Shown: positions 31,486 to 42,548, counted from the first letter of the stretch. The stretch is DNA of 64,000 nt from Xiheimicrobium sp033763395 (GCA_033763395.1 JANRKQ010000093.1:48919-112918); one strand, 5' to 3'. Notes: generated by a model from the sequence alone, not told the origin. Numbers and translations: made by a program.

Positions 31486-34400
31486 ATGAGCCCTTCCCTA
31501 TTGCTGCCGTGGTTGGTGACGTCCGCTGCGTCGTTGAGCCAGACCACGGTTCCAGCGACTGGACGGCACGAGACGATTCTCACGCTCGACGCCCCCGCCG
31601 CCGTGCGCCTCACGGCCCGGAGCGGGAGCGGCACCTCCTGCGTCGTCATCGACCGCGTGCGCGGGCCCTTCGCGCGGGCCGGGGTGGCGGGCGGGAAGAA
31701 CTGCGAGCTCGACCTGCTCCTCGACGCGGGCCAGTACAAGGTGCGCCTCGAGTCCCCGGCGAAAGGCCGCGGCCAGGTGACGCTCTCGGCCACCGTCTTC
31801 ACCGAGCTCAACCCCGGGCCGGTGAAGCTGGTCGCCGGCGCCTCCATCGAAGCGACGCTCGGCCTCGGCCAGCAGGCCTCGTACTGGCTCCCGATGCCGA
31901 CGCGCGGCGTGCCCTACGTGCGCATCTCGGGCCGCAACGCCGGAGACGTTCGGCTGTGGCGCAACGGCGAGTGGCTCGAGCCCCTGACGCCACGCCGCAG
32001 CACGGTGACGAACACGCCGGGCTTCCCGATGCACGAGTGGTGGCTCGACTCGGTGCTCGAGGCGGGCGACTACAAGCTCGTCGTCTACGGCCGTGACCCG
32101 GTGCAGGTGACGGGCTCGACGAAAGACGAGTCCCTCACCGTCGAGATGGGCTTCCGCCCGGGGCCCGTCGAACGGAGCGTCTCGTTCACCCTGCCCGTCT
32201 CGGGCGTACTGGCCGTCGAGCTGCCGACTGAGCGCCTCGCCGCCTTCGCCTCGCTGGATGGCTCGCCCGAGGGCCCCGTCACGCTGGCCGTCCACCAGGT
32301 GTCAGCGCTGGGCACACTCGGCAACGAGGTCTCGTGCACCATGCCCAAAGGGGCCGTCGTGCCGGAGTGCGCGGTGCGGAGCATGGGGCGGCCTGACCGC
32401 CACGTCCTGCTGCTGCGCGGCCCGCGTGGGACTCGCGGCACCGTCGAGTGGGCCGAGGCCGTGTCCGGCGACCTGGGCCTGCTCTCGACCCGCCGCGGTG
32501 GGTACTACGGCGGGCCCAGCACCTCGTTCTCCTTCGCGACCGAGTCGCTCGGCCGCACGCTCCTGTCGACGCACGACCTGCCTGTCGACACCGACGCTCC
32601 ACCGCTCGGCTGCCAGCTCGAGACGCTCGACGAACGTGGCCAACTCCTCCGGGTGATCGGCCGCTCGATGACCGTCATCGGCGAGGGCGAGGAACTGCAG
32701 AAGGCGTTCAACTACGACGAGGGCGGCGCCATCATCTGGTTCGAGGTGGCCTCGGCGAACCGCTACCGCATTCGCACCGACGGCAGCCGGAAGAACCGCT
32801 GCGAGGTGTACGCGCACAAGCCCGACGGCACGCTCGACCGCCTTACCCAGACGAAGGCGAACGACACGCCCGGCTGCGACCAGGTGCTCTCGCTCGGAAA
32901 GGGCCAGTACCAGCTGCAGCTGTTCGGCGGCGTGTCGGGCATCGAGACGTTGACGGTCCGCGAAGACTCGAAGCGGGCCCTGACGCCGGCGCCCACGCGC
33001 GCCTCGTGCGTGCTGCCGCCTGTCGACCTCGTGAGGGGGCGGTACCGGGTGACGCTCACCCGCGTCGGCGCCATCACCGCGCGAGGGCTGCAGCTCACCT
33101 CGCTCCCGGTCGACCCGTCGGTTCCCGTTCACCTCACGCTCGACGCGAAGCAGACGCTCGCGCTCCCGCTCGCCCGCACGGCGGCCTTCAAGGTGCGCGC
33201 AGCCGGCGGCGCGAAGTTCTCGTGTGCGGTGCCAGGCGCTACCGCCGTGACGCTTCCAGAGTGCGCGGTCCCCGGAGCCTCGGGCGGTGAGACGCTGACG
33301 CTCTCGAACCCCTCCGACGCGCCGGTGCAGGTGACGCTCTTCCGGCCGGTAGCGGCGCCGCCTGCTGCGACGCTCGCCTCGTGGACACCGGCGCTCAAGC
33401 CGCTCCCGGTGCTCGCTACCGAGACGCCTGCCTGGTTCGACTTCGACCGAGACCAGACCAACGCCGCCGTCTTCGAGGTGCAGACGCCCGGCCTGTACAA
33501 CGTGACGACGCTCGGGTTGCTCTCGACGTCCTGCCGGCTGCGCACCCCCGTCGTCGACCTCGTCGCGCAGGACCGGAGCTCGGGCCGCGGCCGCAACTGC
33601 CTCATCCAGACGTACCTGCAGAAGGGCCGGTACCTGCTGTCCGCCACCACGCAGGGCCAGAGCATGGGCCGCGGCGCGCTGTTCCTCTTGCGCAAGCCCG
33701 CGAAGGACGTTCCGGGCCTCGGTGGCGAAGGCGAGGCCTTCTTCCGCACCGACGCCAACGAGCTGGTGCAGCAGAAGCTGGTGGTGCCGAAGACGGGCGA
33801 CTACCAGCTGGGCACCACGGCCCAGGGCGCCTCGCTCGCCTGCCGCCTCGACGACCCCCAGGGCTGGCCGGTCGAGACGGTGCCCTCTCCGTGTGACGGC
33901 CAGCGCACCCTCACCGCCGGCACGTACCTGTGGACGCAGCTGCCGCTCACCGTCGAGTCCATGCGGCGCACGCGCCTCGAGAAGGTGCGCGAGCCCGTCG
34001 TGCTCAAGGGCAACCGGCCGCACCCGGTGCAGGCCTTCACCTGGTACGACGCCGAGCTCGGCCCCGACGGGAAAGACGAGTTCACCTTCTCGCTCGAGGG
34101 CGAGACGACGCTCGACGTGGTGCTGACGCAGGGCATGCAGGGCCGCGTCTATCGCCTCGAGAAGGACCAGCCGCCGAAGGCCGTCGAGGTGATTCCGCCC
34201 CAGGTGTCGGCGTTCGACGCCGTCGAGCCGGGGCAGGAGCCCGAGCCAGAGCCGTCGGAAGACAGCCCGCCGATGGAGCAGGAGTACGAGCCCTCGGAAG
34301 GGGACGAGGGCGAGTCGAGCGACGAGTACACGCCGCCGCCCGTGACCGCGCCCTCGGGGCCTGCGATGCGGGCCGCGCCTCCACCGCCGTCGGGCGCGAA

Positions 34401-36747
34401 GGTGACGCTCCCGGCCGGGAGCTACAAGCTCGTCACCGAGCACGCGAAGGGCGACGTCGGCATCACCTACAAGCTGCACTTCGGCAGCGCGGTGCTGTTG
34501 CCGGGCATGGCGCGCACGCTGAACGTCCCGACGACGATTCCGGTGACGGTGCCTCGAGATGGCACCTTGAGGCTGCGCACCGAGGGCCAGGCCGACGTGC
34601 GCTGCCGGCTCTTCGACGCGAAGCGACGCCTCGTCCTCGAGGCGAGCGAGAACGGCGCCGATTGGAACTGCGCCACCGCCGAGCCCGTGAGCCAGGGCCG
34701 CTACACCCTGGTGCTCGAGAGCGAGACGCAGCTCGCCGGTGAGACGAAGCTGTCGCTGGCCCTGCCGCCCGTCGAGAGCAAGGGGGCCTTCGCGGGTGGC
34801 CAGACGCTGACGCTCTCGACGCCCGTCGTGGAGCTGCAGGTGCCCGCTGGCGACTCCGTGCAGGAGCTCACCGTGCGCACGGCCGGCAAGGCTCCGTTCT
34901 CGTGCGCCGTCATCGGGCCGTCAGGCGTGCTGAGCCGGCGCTCGCGCGTCACCGACTGCTCGCTGCTGGTGCTCCCGAAGCAGGAGCGGCTGTCGCTGCG
35001 CCTGTGGACGACGGACGGCTCCGTCACCGTCAGCACGGCGCTGAAGGCGCGCGCCCTGTCATCGACCGCTGGAGACCTGGGGCCACAGCAGGCCCTCCAG
35101 ACGACGGTGGCGAAGGCCGGCCGGTACCGCACCTCACCACAGGCCTTCTGTCTGCGCGGGCGCGACACGGGGGTGCTCGAGCGCTGTGGCCCCGAGGTGT
35201 CGCTCGAGGCCGGCCCGGTGGTGTTCGCGGGGTTCGGAGAGAAGCCGACGCCGGTGCCGCTCGACGAGGTGCGCTTCGCGGCCAGCGCGACGGCGACGAC
35301 GATGGAGCTCTCCCGCCAGCCGCACCTGCAGGCGGTGACGACGACGGCGCCCGCGCTCGTGCTGCTCTCGGCGACGACGGGCTGGGGTGAGGCCGCGCCG
35401 CCTGCGTGTGGCTTCGACGGGCCCGGCACCGCCCGGGAGCGCCGCGAGTCGTCGTGCTTCGCGGCGAGCCGCATCGGCACCGAGGCGCTCGCGCGGCTCT
35501 GGGCCGCGACGGACGGGGTGGTGACGGCGAGCGTGGTGCGGCGCGAAGTCCTCCAGCCGACGAAGGTCGAGCCGCTCTCGCCCGGCCGTCGCCGCGTCGC
35601 CTTCACCTCGGTGGGAGCGTTCGCGCTGCCGAAGACGAGCCGCTCCCGCGTCGAGGCAACCCTGGCGAAGGACAGCTGGGCCGTGCTGCTCGACGACGCG
35701 GGGAACGCGCTCGACGTGTGCGCGCCCCAGTCGGAGCTGCGTCGCTGCGTGCTGACGGGCCAGGGCGGCGCGCTGTGGCTCATCGGAGCGCAGGGCGAAG
35801 CCGACCTGACGACGGTGCTGCTCGAGGCTGCGCCCACGACGGTGGCCTTCACGGGCCTCTACGAAGACGCGCCGCGCGCGCCCGGTACCGTGCGGCTCCC
35901 GATTCCGGCCGCGCCCCAGGAGCGCACGCTGCTCGTCGAAGGCGCGTTGCGCTGCACGCTGGTGCTGGGCACGGGTGAACGACTCACCGAGTGCCGCGGC
36001 AAGGTGCCTGCGGGGACGCCGGCGGAGCTCTTCGTCGACCACGACCTGAGCGCGCTGCGCGTGCTGGTGCATGCCTCGGGGCGTGAGAAGTGGGCGCGCC
36101 TGGGCCTCGAGCTGCCGGTGGTGCCGGGGCCGCCGTTGTCTCCGGCCGTCGCGGTGCCGCTCCAGGCGGGTCGGCTCGACCGCACCGTCGTCGTCGACTC
36201 CAGCAGCGTGCTGCGCGTCTCGGCGGACTCGGGCGTGTGTGGGCTGTTCAAGGGCAACGACCTGCTGGCCGTCGACGGGCTCGACACCGGCTGCGAGCTG
36301 GTGCGGGTGGTGACGCCGGGCACCTACCGCGTGCTGGTGCGCCCCTTCGCCCAGAAGCCCGTCGCCGGAGCGCTGCGCTGGCTGGCCGAGCCGGTGACGA
36401 CGCTCACCGAAGGCGTCGCAGCCGAGACGTGGCTGGGGCCGGGAGAAGTGCGCCTCTTCACCTTCGACACCACCGGCAAGGGCCGCGTCGGTCTCGGCCT
36501 CCAGTCGCGCAGCGAAGGCCTCGAGTGCCAGGTGTACACGGACGCCTCGCAGCCCGTCGGCGATGGCTGCCAGCAGTACCTCACCCTCGAGAAGGGCCGG
36601 TATCTGCTGACGGTGCGCAACCCGAATCGACCCGGCGCCACGCCGCTGGCGGTGAGGCCCGTGCTGCTCGGGCTGGCGGGGGACTCGAACGACGTGCCGA
36701 GGGAGTACCTCGAAGAGTTCTTCCGCCGCGTCGAGGTGACGCCATGA
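31486..36747 (+). CDS. giant secreted repeat protein (1753 aa), first gene of the A2M-PbpC unit
   Basis: Starts at ATG 31486 with a signal-like N-terminus (MSPSLLLPWLVTSAASLS). The protein is built of many beta-sandwich units of about 90-110 residues ending in motifs such as LDAGQYKVRL, LEAGDYKLVVYG, LQKGRYLLSA, LEKGRYLLTV, each with a pair of cysteines (SCVVID...KNC; SCRLRT...RNC). This is the look of bacterial pre-peptidase C-terminal (PPC)-type domains. A disordered acidic Pro/Glu/Ser segment lies at about residues 905-965. No catalytic motif was found. Its end overlaps an upstream start option of the alpha-2-macroglobulin gene (ATGA), implying coupled translation. TAGCGT ends 11 bases before the ATG as a possible -10. 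Role unknown; a periplasmic scaffold or inhibitor is inference. Confidence 0.85.
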   Translation: MSPSLLLPWLVTSAASLSQTTVPATGRHETILTLDAPAAVRLTARSGSGTSCVVIDRVRGPFARAGVAGGKNCELDLLLDAGQYKVRLESPAKGRGQVTLSATVFTELNPGPVKLVAGASIEATLGLGQQASYWLPMPTRGVPYVRISGRNAGDVRLWRNGEWLEPLTPRRSTVTNTPGFPMHEWWLDSVLEAGDYKLVVYGRDPVQVTGSTKDESLTVEMGFRPGPVERSVSFTLPVSGVLAVELPTERLAAFASLDGSPEGPVTLAVHQVSALGTLGNEVSCTMPKGAVVPECAVRSMGRPDRHVLLLRGPRGTRGTVEWAEAVSGDLGLLSTRRGGYYGGPSTSFSFATESLGRTLLSTHDLPVDTDAPPLGCQLETLDERGQLLRVIGRSMTVIGEGEELQKAFNYDEGGAIIWFEVASANRYRIRTDGSRKNRCEVYAHKPDGTLDRLTQTKANDTPGCDQVLSLGKGQYQLQLFGGVSGIETLTVREDSKRALTPAPTRASCVLPPVDLVRGRYRVTLTRVGAITARGLQLTSLPVDPSVPVHLTLDAKQTLALPLARTAAFKVRAAGGAKFSCAVPGATAVTLPECAVPGASGGETLTLSNPSDAPVQVTLFRPVAAPPAATLASWTPALKPLPVLATETPAWFDFDRDQTNAAVFEVQTPGLYNVTTLGLLSTSCRLRTPVVDLVAQDRSSGRGRNCLIQTYLQKGRYLLSATTQGQSMGRGALFLLRKPAKDVPGLGGEGEAFFRTDANELVQQKLVVPKTGDYQLGTTAQGASLACRLDDPQGWPVETVPSPCDGQRTLTAGTYLWTQLPLTVESMRRTRLEKVREPVVLKGNRPHPVQAFTWYDAELGPDGKDEFTFSLEGETTLDVVLTQGMQGRVYRLEKDQPPKAVEVIPPQVSAFDAVEPGQEPEPEPSEDSPPMEQEYEPSEGDEGESSDEYTPPPVTAPSGPAMRAAPPPPSGAKVTLPAGSYKLVTEHAKGDVGITYKLHFGSAVLLPGMARTLNVPTTIPVTVPRDGTLRLRTEGQADVRCRLFDAKRRLVLEASENGADWNCATAEPVSQGRYTLVLESETQLAGETKLSLALPPVESKGAFAGGQTLTLSTPVVELQVPAGDSVQELTVRTAGKAPFSCAVIGPSGVLSRRSRVTDCSLLVLPKQERLSLRLWTTDGSVTVSTALKARALSSTAGDLGPQQALQTTVAKAGRYRTSPQAFCLRGRDTGVLERCGPEVSLEAGPVVFAGFGEKPTPVPLDEVRFAASATATTMELSRQPHLQAVTTTAPALVLLSATTGWGEAAPPACGFDGPGTARERRESSCFAASRIGTEALARLWAATDGVVTASVVRREVLQPTKVEPLSPGRRRVAFTSVGAFALPKTSRSRVEATLAKDSWAVLLDDAGNALDVCAPQSELRRCVLTGQGGALWLIGAQGEADLTTVLLEAAPTTVAFTGLYEDAPRAPGTVRLPIPAAPQERTLLVEGALRCTLVLGTGERLTECRGKVPAGTPAELFVDHDLSALRVLVHASGREKWARLGLELPVVPGPPLSPAVAVPLQAGRLDRTVVVDSSSVLRVSADSGVCGLFKGNDLLAVDGLDTGCELVRVVTPGTYRVLVRPFAQKPVAGALRWLAEPVTTLTEGVAAETWLGPGEVRLFTFDTTGKGRVGLGLQSRSEGLECQVYTDASQPVGDGCQQYLTLEKGRYLLTVRNPNRPGATPLAVRPVLLGLAGDSNDVPREYLEEFFRRVEVTP

Positions 36748-36851
36748 CGCGCGCGCTCACCCTCCGTCGCCACGTCGCGGCGCTCTCGCGTCACGCCTGC
36801 ACCCCGTTTCGTCGCGCCACGGCTCCGGCCACGCGCGCGTGGACCCTGCCC

Positions 36852-39800
36852 ATGACTTCACTCCGACTCTTCGCCCTCGCGCTCGTCGTCTCGAGCCCGG
36901 CGCTGGCCCAGTACACCGCCGCCGACGAAGGAGAACGGCCCAGAGGCAGCGGCACGCGCGTGCTGCCCGAGACGTTCCTGCGCGGGTACGACCCGGTGAC
37001 GGTGTACTTCGACGCCGACCAGGTGGCCGCGAAGGGCCCCGCCGACGACGGCCCGAAGTTCCTCTCGTTCGCGCCCGCGTGGCCCGGCGCGTGGACGTGG
37101 GTCGACCGCCGCACGCTGCAGTTCCGCCCGGCCGAGCCATGGCCCGCCCTCGCGCGCTTCGCCGTGGACGCGAAGGGCACGAAGAAGGTGCTCACCACGA
37201 TGATGTCGCCCCCCTCGGCCATGGCGCCGTCGTCGGGCAGCGAGGGGCTGCGTCCCTTCCGGGTCGTCACGCTCACCTTCCCGCAGGCGCTCCCGCCGGC
37301 CTCGCTCAAGAAGATGCTGTCGCTCGAGCTGCGAGACCTGCCCGGCCTCGCCGACAGCCCGCGCAAGAAGGTGCAGCGCTTCACCCTCGCGCCGCTACCC
37401 CGGGCTTCGCAGCGCGACCCGGCGACGTGGGCCATCACCCTCGAAGAAGACGTGCCCGAAGGCACGCAGCTCGTGGTGCAGGTGAGCCTCGCGCTCGGCA
37501 GCGAGGGCACCACGCTGTGGACGGGCCGCCTCTCGACGCGCACGCCCTTCACGCTCCAGGCGGTGCGCTGCGGCAACGCCGAGTTCCCTCTCGTCGGCGG
37601 CGCCTCGACGCCGAAAGACCTCGCGCTCGGCTGCGGCAACCGGGGCGACGCGCCCCAGCTCGTGTTCTCGGCGCCCGTGGCCGACCTGACGCTCACCTCG
37701 CTGCGCAAGCTCGTGCGGCTCGAGCCCGCCGTCCCCGACCTGCGCTTTACGCCCTACGGCGAGCGGGTGCAGCTCCAGGGACGCTTCGTGCCCGACACGC
37801 TCTACAAGCTGTCACTCGGCCCCTCGCCCATTCGCGACGACGCCGGGCGGCTGTTGCGCGACGTGAAGAGCGCTGACGTCTACTTCCACCTCGGGTGGAA
37901 GGCCTCGTTCCTGCGCTTCACCCAGTCGACGGCCATTCTCGAAGCGAAGGGCCCGCGCATGGTGCCGCTGCAGGGCTACGGCGAGTCGAAGGCCGACGTG
38001 CGCATCTACCGCGTCGACCCGATGCACACGGGGCTGTGGCCGTTCCCCAGCTCGCCCGTCGTCATCGACGAGCAGTCGGCGCCGCCCTTCCCCGGTGAGG
38101 AGCCCGAGGTGCCCCGCACGCCGACGGTCCTCGACGCGCAGGAGCTCTCGCGCCACCTGCGCCTCCTCGGCAGCCCGCTCGTGTCGCGGCTCGTCGACCT
38201 GCCGCTCGCCGACAAGGCCGGCACCACCAGCTTCGGGCTCGACCTGAAGGCCCTCGTCGACGACCGCCCCGGCACCTGGCTCGTGGGCTTGCGGCGGCTC
38301 ACCGGCCGCGCCGAGCGCGCCTATGTGCGGGTGCAGATCACCAACCTGTCCCTCACCAGCGTCGAGGAGACGGACAAGGCCGTGCTCTACGTCCGCGCGC
38401 TCGACTCGGGCGACGCGGTGCGGGGCGCGACGGTGCGGCTCGAGGGGCTCTCCTCCAGCGGCAGCCAGCCGGTCGCGATGGAACAGTCGACCGATGGCGA
38501 CGGGCGCGTCGTCTTCACCCCGCGCGGCGACTGGTCGACCCTCACGCGCGTCACCGTGCGCAGCGGCGACGACGTGCTGGTGTTCGACCCACGCGAGGGC
38601 CTGCCCAGCTTCGCCAACAACCACTGGTCGAGCGGTGGTGGCTGGCTGTCGTGGCTGCAGAACCAGTCCGTTCCGCCGCCCGTGAACGACGCGACGCTCG
38701 CGTTCCTCTTCTCCGAGCGCGCCATCTACAAACCCGGCGAGCCCGTCTTCTTGAAGGGCTTCGTGCGGCGCAAAGAGGCGGGCGGGCTCAAGCTGCCGGC
38801 GAAGCCGTCGGACTACAAGCTCGAGGTCGTCTCGCCCGACGGCACCTCGTACCCGGTGCCGGTGACGGCGTCGGCGCTCGGTGGCTTCGCGGGCACCTTC
38901 TCGGAGAAAGACGTGCCCACCGGAGAGTACGAGGCGCACCTGTACGAGGGCACGCCCAACACCATCGTCGCGCGGCGCGCCTTCAAGATTGAAGCGTACC
39001 GGGTGCCGACCTTCGAGGTGCAGCTCTCAGGCGCGCCCCGGGTGCGCAACGACGGCCCCTTCAAGGTGAAGGCGGTGGCGCGGTACTACGCGGGCGGCAA
39101 CGTCGCGAACCAGCCCATCGCCTGGTCGGTGACGCAGCGGCCGTACACGTACACGCCCAAAGGCCTGCCGGGCTTCCTCTTCGCGTCGTCGTCGCAGTTC
39201 GCGCGCCCGCAGTCCCAACGAACGCCGGGTGTCACCGCGCAGCAGGGCGAGCTCGACGACGAGGGCGCCGCGGACCTCACCATGAACCCGCAGCTCGACT
39301 TCGACGGCTCTGGCCGCGTGTACCGCTTCGAGGCGACGGTGACGGGGCCCGACGAGCAGCCGGTGACGTCGGCCACCGAGGTGAAGGCGCTGCCGCCCTT
39401 CGTGCTGGGCCTCAAAGTGCCCCGCTACCTCGAGAAGGCGACCGAGCTCAAAGCCGAGCTGGTGGCCGTCGGCATCGACGACAAGCCCCTCAAGGACCAG
39501 GAGGTGCGCGTGCGCCTGTTGCGCCGCGTGTGGCACTCGACGCTGCGCGAGACGAGCTTCGCCACCGGCCAGGCGAAGTACCAGACCGAGCAGGAGGACC
39601 TGCAGGTCGCCGAGAAGACGCTCAAGTCCACCGAGGCGCCGCTGAGCCAGACGTTCCCCATCACCGACTCGGGCGTGTACGTCGTCGAGCTCTTCGCGCG
39701 GGACAAGCTGGGCCGGGTGCAGACGCTGTCGGCCGACCTCTACATCGGCGGCTCGACGCCCCAGTCCTGGCAGAAGTCACGCGACGGCGTCTTCGAGGTG

Positions 39801-42548
39801 AAGCCCGACAAGCCGAAGTACGCGCCCGGCGACGTGGCGCACCTCGTGGTGCAGAGCCCGTACGCCACCGCGAAGGCCCTCACCATCGTCGAAGACCCCA
39901 CCGGCAACCGCTACCTGTGGAAGGACGTGTCGGGCTCGCGCGTCGTCGTCGACGTCCCCATCACCGACCGACACGTGCCCAACCTGCCGGTGCACGTGGT
40001 GCTGATGCGCGGCCGCATCGGCGAGGGCCAGCGTGACGACAGCCGCTACAAGCCCGCCACGGCCGCCAGCAGCCTCGAGCTCGAGGTGGAGCCGGTGAAG
40101 AACCAGGTGTTCGTCTCGGTGAAGCACCCCGAGGTAGCTCGGCCAGGCACGAAGCAGGACTTCACCATCACGCTCACCGACGACACGAAGCGACCGGTGG
40201 GCGGCGAGGTGACGCTGTGGCTGGTGGACGAGGCGGTGCTGTCGCTCGCGAAAGAGGCCACGCTCGACCCGCTGTCCGAGCTGATTCGGCGCAACGCGCG
40301 CGCCGTCACCGTGCGTGACTCCCGCAACCTCGTCGTGGGCCGCGTCACCGAGCTCGAAGAAGACCCGGGCGGTGACGGGGGAGACGAGGACCAGCAGGGC
40401 GGCAAGCGGCTGGTGCGCAAGGAGTTCAAGACGGTGCCCTACTACGCGGCCACGCTGGTGGTGCCGGCGAGCGGCACGCTGACGGTGCCGATTCAGCTGT
40501 CCGACGATCTCACCAACTTCCGGGTGCGCGCGGTGGCGGTGTCGGGCGCGCAGAGCTTCGGCCTCAAGCAGTCCACCCTGCGCGTGCGGCTGCCCGTCAT
40601 CGTGCAGCCCCAGTTGCCCCGCTTCGTGCGCATCGGCGACAGCTTCTGGCCGGGCGCGGTGGCGCGCGTGGTGGAAGGCCCCGATGGCCCGGCGTCCGTC
40701 GACATTCAGGTGTCGGGCGCGGTGGAGGGCAAGGCGAAGGCCCAGGAGCGCGTCGAGCTCAAGTCCACGAAGGCCCAGTCGGTGCTGACGCCGGTGACGG
40801 TGAAGTCCGCCGCCACCGGGAAGGACCAGGCCGTCACCGTGCGCGTCGACGTCACGCGGCTGTCGGACAAGGCCGGAGACGCCTTCGAGGTGAAGCTCCC
40901 GCTGCTGGCCGACCGGGCCGTGGAGCGCGCGGCCAGGCTGGTGACGCTGCCCGTGGGCACGGCGCCGCTCGAGTCGTTCCCCGACGCCGCGCGCCCCGGC
41001 ACCGCGTCGCAGCGCTACGTCTTCACCAACCAGCCCGGCGTGCTCGAGCTCGCCTCGAGCCTCGACTACCTCTCGGCGTACCCGCACGGCTGCCTCGAGC
41101 AGCGCATGAGCCAGGTGTACCCGGACCTCGTGCTGGGCGGCCTGCTCAAGAAGCTCGAGCTCGACACGCGCTTCACCCCGCAGGTGCAGGCGAACACGAA
41201 GAAGCTGCTCGAGGAGCTCGGCCTCCATCAGGACGCAGCTGGCACCTTCGGCTACTGGCCCGGCTCCGAAGGCAACCTGCAGCTCACCGCCGCCGGCGTC
41301 GAGTTCATCACCGCCGCGAAGAAGGCCGGCATCGCCGTCGACGACAAGGTGCGCCAGCGGGCCGTCGAGGCGCTCAAGCGCTCCCTGCGCCGCGACTTCC
41401 CCGGCCTGTGGAGCGAGTACCGGTACAACCAGCAGACAGCGGCGCTGCGCGGGCTCGCCCGCATCGGCGAGCTCGACGACAACTACGCCATCGAGCTGTT
41501 CCAGAACCGCACCAGCATGGACTCGACCGCGCTGGCCGACCTCACGATGGCGATGAGCGAGCGCCCGCAGGTGTTCCAGTCGAACCTCGGCACCCTCAAG
41601 GGCGAGCTGTGGGACGAGCTCGTCTTCAAGCTGGTGAAGGGCACCTCGGTGTTCGACCGCCTCCGCCGGCAGCGCACCAGCTGGTCGGGGCTCTACCTCG
41701 GCAGCACGCCGGCCTCGGTCGCCGCGGTGTGGGAGGCCCTGTTGCGCGTCGACGCCAGCAACCCGAAGCACCCGCAACTGCGTGACGCGCTCCTCGCCAA
41801 CGCGAAGGCCGTCAACGGCTTCGGCTCGACCTACGACAACCGCCGCGCCGTCTCCGCGCTGGCGCTCTGGCTCGAGAAGGGCCAGTCGGGCACGCCGAAG
41901 GCGACGGTGACGATGACCGGTCAGCCCGACCTCGTGCTGGACGACGCGAAGAAGGCCGGGCGGCGGGTGCTCGACGCCGACAAGGCGCCCACCGTCACGG
42001 TGACGGGCGCTCCGGTGGGCGCGCGGTTCCAGGTGACGTACCTGCCGCTGCAGCCGGGCGACAAGGCCGAGGCGAAGAAGGAAGGCCTCATCGTCTCACG
42101 CAGCCTCACGCGCTACCCGGCCGATGGCAGCGCGCCCGTGAACGTCGACGACGTGCCCGGGCAGGTGCTGAAGGTACCGCTGGGCGAGGTGCTCGAGGTG
42201 CACGCGCAGCTCACCACCGACGAGCCGCGCAGCCACGTCGCCTTCGTGGTGCCCTTCGCCGCCGGCCTCGAGCCGATGAACCCGGCCCTCGAGACGTCGG
42301 GCAGCGACGCGAAGCCCTCGCAGGCAGACTCGTTGACGCCCACCAGCGTGCAGCGGCTCGACCACGAGGTGCGCTACGCCTTCACCTCGCTGCCGCGCGG
42401 CACACACACGTTTCACTTCCGGGTGCGCGCGTCGAGCGAGGGCAGCTTCGTGCACCCGCCGCCCTTTGCAGAGCTGATGTACCGGGAAGAGGTGCGCGGC
42501 CGGGGCGTGGGTGAGCGCATCGTGGTGACGGGAGGCCGCCAGCAGTGA
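36852..42548 (+). CDS. yfhM: bacterial alpha-2-macroglobulin with thioester motif
   Basis: 1898 residues from ATG 36852, chosen because it gives a clean signal peptide (MTSLRLFALALVVSSPALA); an ATG at 36744 overlapping the previous stop would add 36 residues. Macroglobulin domains follow, with the MG2 hallmark AIYKPGEPVFLKG near residue 626 and YRVPTFEV. The thioester motif GCLEQ is intact (Cys1414 to Gln1417), followed by the alpha-helical complement-like domain. Such proteins trap attacking proteases in the periplasm through the reactive thioester. E. coli YfhM is a lipoprotein; this copy has a type I signal instead. It is followed by pbpC, the conserved partner that repairs peptidoglycan. 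Confidence 0.94.
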   Translation: MTSLRLFALALVVSSPALAQYTAADEGERPRGSGTRVLPETFLRGYDPVTVYFDADQVAAKGPADDGPKFLSFAPAWPGAWTWVDRRTLQFRPAEPWPALARFAVDAKGTKKVLTTMMSPPSAMAPSSGSEGLRPFRVVTLTFPQALPPASLKKMLSLELRDLPGLADSPRKKVQRFTLAPLPRASQRDPATWAITLEEDVPEGTQLVVQVSLALGSEGTTLWTGRLSTRTPFTLQAVRCGNAEFPLVGGASTPKDLALGCGNRGDAPQLVFSAPVADLTLTSLRKLVRLEPAVPDLRFTPYGERVQLQGRFVPDTLYKLSLGPSPIRDDAGRLLRDVKSADVYFHLGWKASFLRFTQSTAILEAKGPRMVPLQGYGESKADVRIYRVDPMHTGLWPFPSSPVVIDEQSAPPFPGEEPEVPRTPTVLDAQELSRHLRLLGSPLVSRLVDLPLADKAGTTSFGLDLKALVDDRPGTWLVGLRRLTGRAERAYVRVQITNLSLTSVEETDKAVLYVRALDSGDAVRGATVRLEGLSSSGSQPVAMEQSTDGDGRVVFTPRGDWSTLTRVTVRSGDDVLVFDPREGLPSFANNHWSSGGGWLSWLQNQSVPPPVNDATLAFLFSERAIYKPGEPVFLKGFVRRKEAGGLKLPAKPSDYKLEVVSPDGTSYPVPVTASALGGFAGTFSEKDVPTGEYEAHLYEGTPNTIVARRAFKIEAYRVPTFEVQLSGAPRVRNDGPFKVKAVARYYAGGNVANQPIAWSVTQRPYTYTPKGLPGFLFASSSQFARPQSQRTPGVTAQQGELDDEGAADLTMNPQLDFDGSGRVYRFEATVTGPDEQPVTSATEVKALPPFVLGLKVPRYLEKATELKAELVAVGIDDKPLKDQEVRVRLLRRVWHSTLRETSFATGQAKYQTEQEDLQVAEKTLKSTEAPLSQTFPITDSGVYVVELFARDKLGRVQTLSADLYIGGSTPQSWQKSRDGVFEVKPDKPKYAPGDVAHLVVQSPYATAKALTIVEDPTGNRYLWKDVSGSRVVVDVPITDRHVPNLPVHVVLMRGRIGEGQRDDSRYKPATAASSLELEVEPVKNQVFVSVKHPEVARPGTKQDFTITLTDDTKRPVGGEVTLWLVDEAVLSLAKEATLDPLSELIRRNARAVTVRDSRNLVVGRVTELEEDPGGDGGDEDQQGGKRLVRKEFKTVPYYAATLVVPASGTLTVPIQLSDDLTNFRVRAVAVSGAQSFGLKQSTLRVRLPVIVQPQLPRFVRIGDSFWPGAVARVVEGPDGPASVDIQVSGAVEGKAKAQERVELKSTKAQSVLTPVTVKSAATGKDQAVTVRVDVTRLSDKAGDAFEVKLPLLADRAVERAARLVTLPVGTAPLESFPDAARPGTASQRYVFTNQPGVLELASSLDYLSAYPHGCLEQRMSQVYPDLVLGGLLKKLELDTRFTPQVQANTKKLLEELGLHQDAAGTFGYWPGSEGNLQLTAAGVEFITAAKKAGIAVDDKVRQRAVEALKRSLRRDFPGLWSEYRYNQQTAALRGLARIGELDDNYAIELFQNRTSMDSTALADLTMAMSERPQVFQSNLGTLKGELWDELVFKLVKGTSVFDRLRRQRTSWSGLYLGSTPASVAAVWEALLRVDASNPKHPQLRDALLANAKAVNGFGSTYDNRRAVSALALWLEKGQSGTPKATVTMTGQPDLVLDDAKKAGRRVLDADKAPTVTVTGAPVGARFQVTYLPLQPGDKAEAKKEGLIVSRSLTRYPADGSAPVNVDDVPGQVLKVPLGEVLEVHAQLTTDEPRSHVAFVVPFAAGLEPMNPALETSGSDAKPSQADSLTPTSVQRLDHEVRYAFTSLPRGTHTFHFRVRASSEGSFVHPPPFAELMYREEVRGRGVGERIVVTGGRQQ

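Noticed and set aside
32302..34479. 725-codon minus-strand frame inside the giant secreted protein
   Set aside because: Antisense shadow with biased composition; the sense frame shows regular domain repeats.
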